Program-made: the position numbers and the translations under genes
Source: Firm-04 sp964392175
GTDB taxonomy: Bacteria; Bacillota; Clostridia; Oscillospirales; Ruminococcaceae
DNA length: 23,402 nt
Direction of reading: 5' to 3'
NCBI GenBank assembly: GCA_964392175.1
Contig: CAYMOJ010000030.1
Location: forward strand, 1 to 23,402
Notes under the pieces: model-generated
Told to the model about the DNA's origin: nothing
Database searches by the model: none
Seen by the model: only the letters and a program-made list of their open reading frames with translations
Part shown: piece after piece, positions 23,367 to 23,402 of the stretch
Layout of the letters: each line of letters starts with the position of its first letter
Position numbering within the stretch: the first letter of the stretch is position 1

Positions 23367-23402
23367 TCATCGGTGTGACATACAAGGGTACGGAGATGGT
23401 TT

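Overview
The window looks like chromosomal DNA of an anaerobic Firmicute of class Clostridia, most likely the Ruminococcaceae/Oscillospiraceae side. Pointers are a cohesin-dockerin protein and a dockerin-tagged surface protein (cellulosome-type parts typical of ruminococci), a BspA-like leucine-rich repeat protein, strong GGAGG-type ribosome binding sites, sigmaA promoters that often carry an extended -10 (TGn), and whiA and dnaE lying close together as in many Clostridia. The genus cannot be fixed from this sequence. No rRNA, tRNA, CRISPR array, phage or insertion sequence was seen.

Layout, left to right. (1) 1-4680: a promoter pointing off the left edge, a MATE transporter (+), prfC (-) and a secreted single-cohesin/single-dockerin protein (+). 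(2) 4680-9420: glyA (+), a CPA2-type cation:proton antiporter (+), and a secreted CHAP / Ig-like / leucine-rich-repeat / dockerin protein (+) 23 bp after it. (3) 9440-16140: an XRE regulator (-) divergent from an S1-domain RNA-binding protein (+), a large AraC-type regulator with a sugar-binding-protein-like sensor and a dead GGDEF domain (+), a second XRE regulator (-), and a histidine-phosphatase gene overlapping a small membrane-protein gene (+). (4) 16204-23305, all on the minus strand: whiA - HAD phosphatase - dnaE - dGTPase-like HD protein form one tight operon from a clear promoter at the right edge. pyrE follows, with its own promoter and a structured leader.

Most genes are bounded by strong intrinsic terminators, several of them shared by convergent genes, so the transcription units are easy to read.

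The most interesting result is a regulatory link. The promoters of the cohesin-dockerin gene (3492-3558) and of the AraC-type hybrid regulator (11583-11649) are about 8 kb apart but share a 48-bp block with 37 identical positions. The block contains the palindrome TATGA-N9-TCATA, then exactly 19 bp, then a TTGCAA/TTGCAT -35 box, with the -10 boxes in the same register. This suggests one regulator, possibly the AraC-type protein itself, acting on its own gene and on an extracellular scaffold. Together with the dockerin-bearing CHAP/LRR protein, the window holds an adaptor, a possible cargo and a candidate regulator of a small cellulosome-like surface assembly that has no carbohydrate-active enzyme module here.
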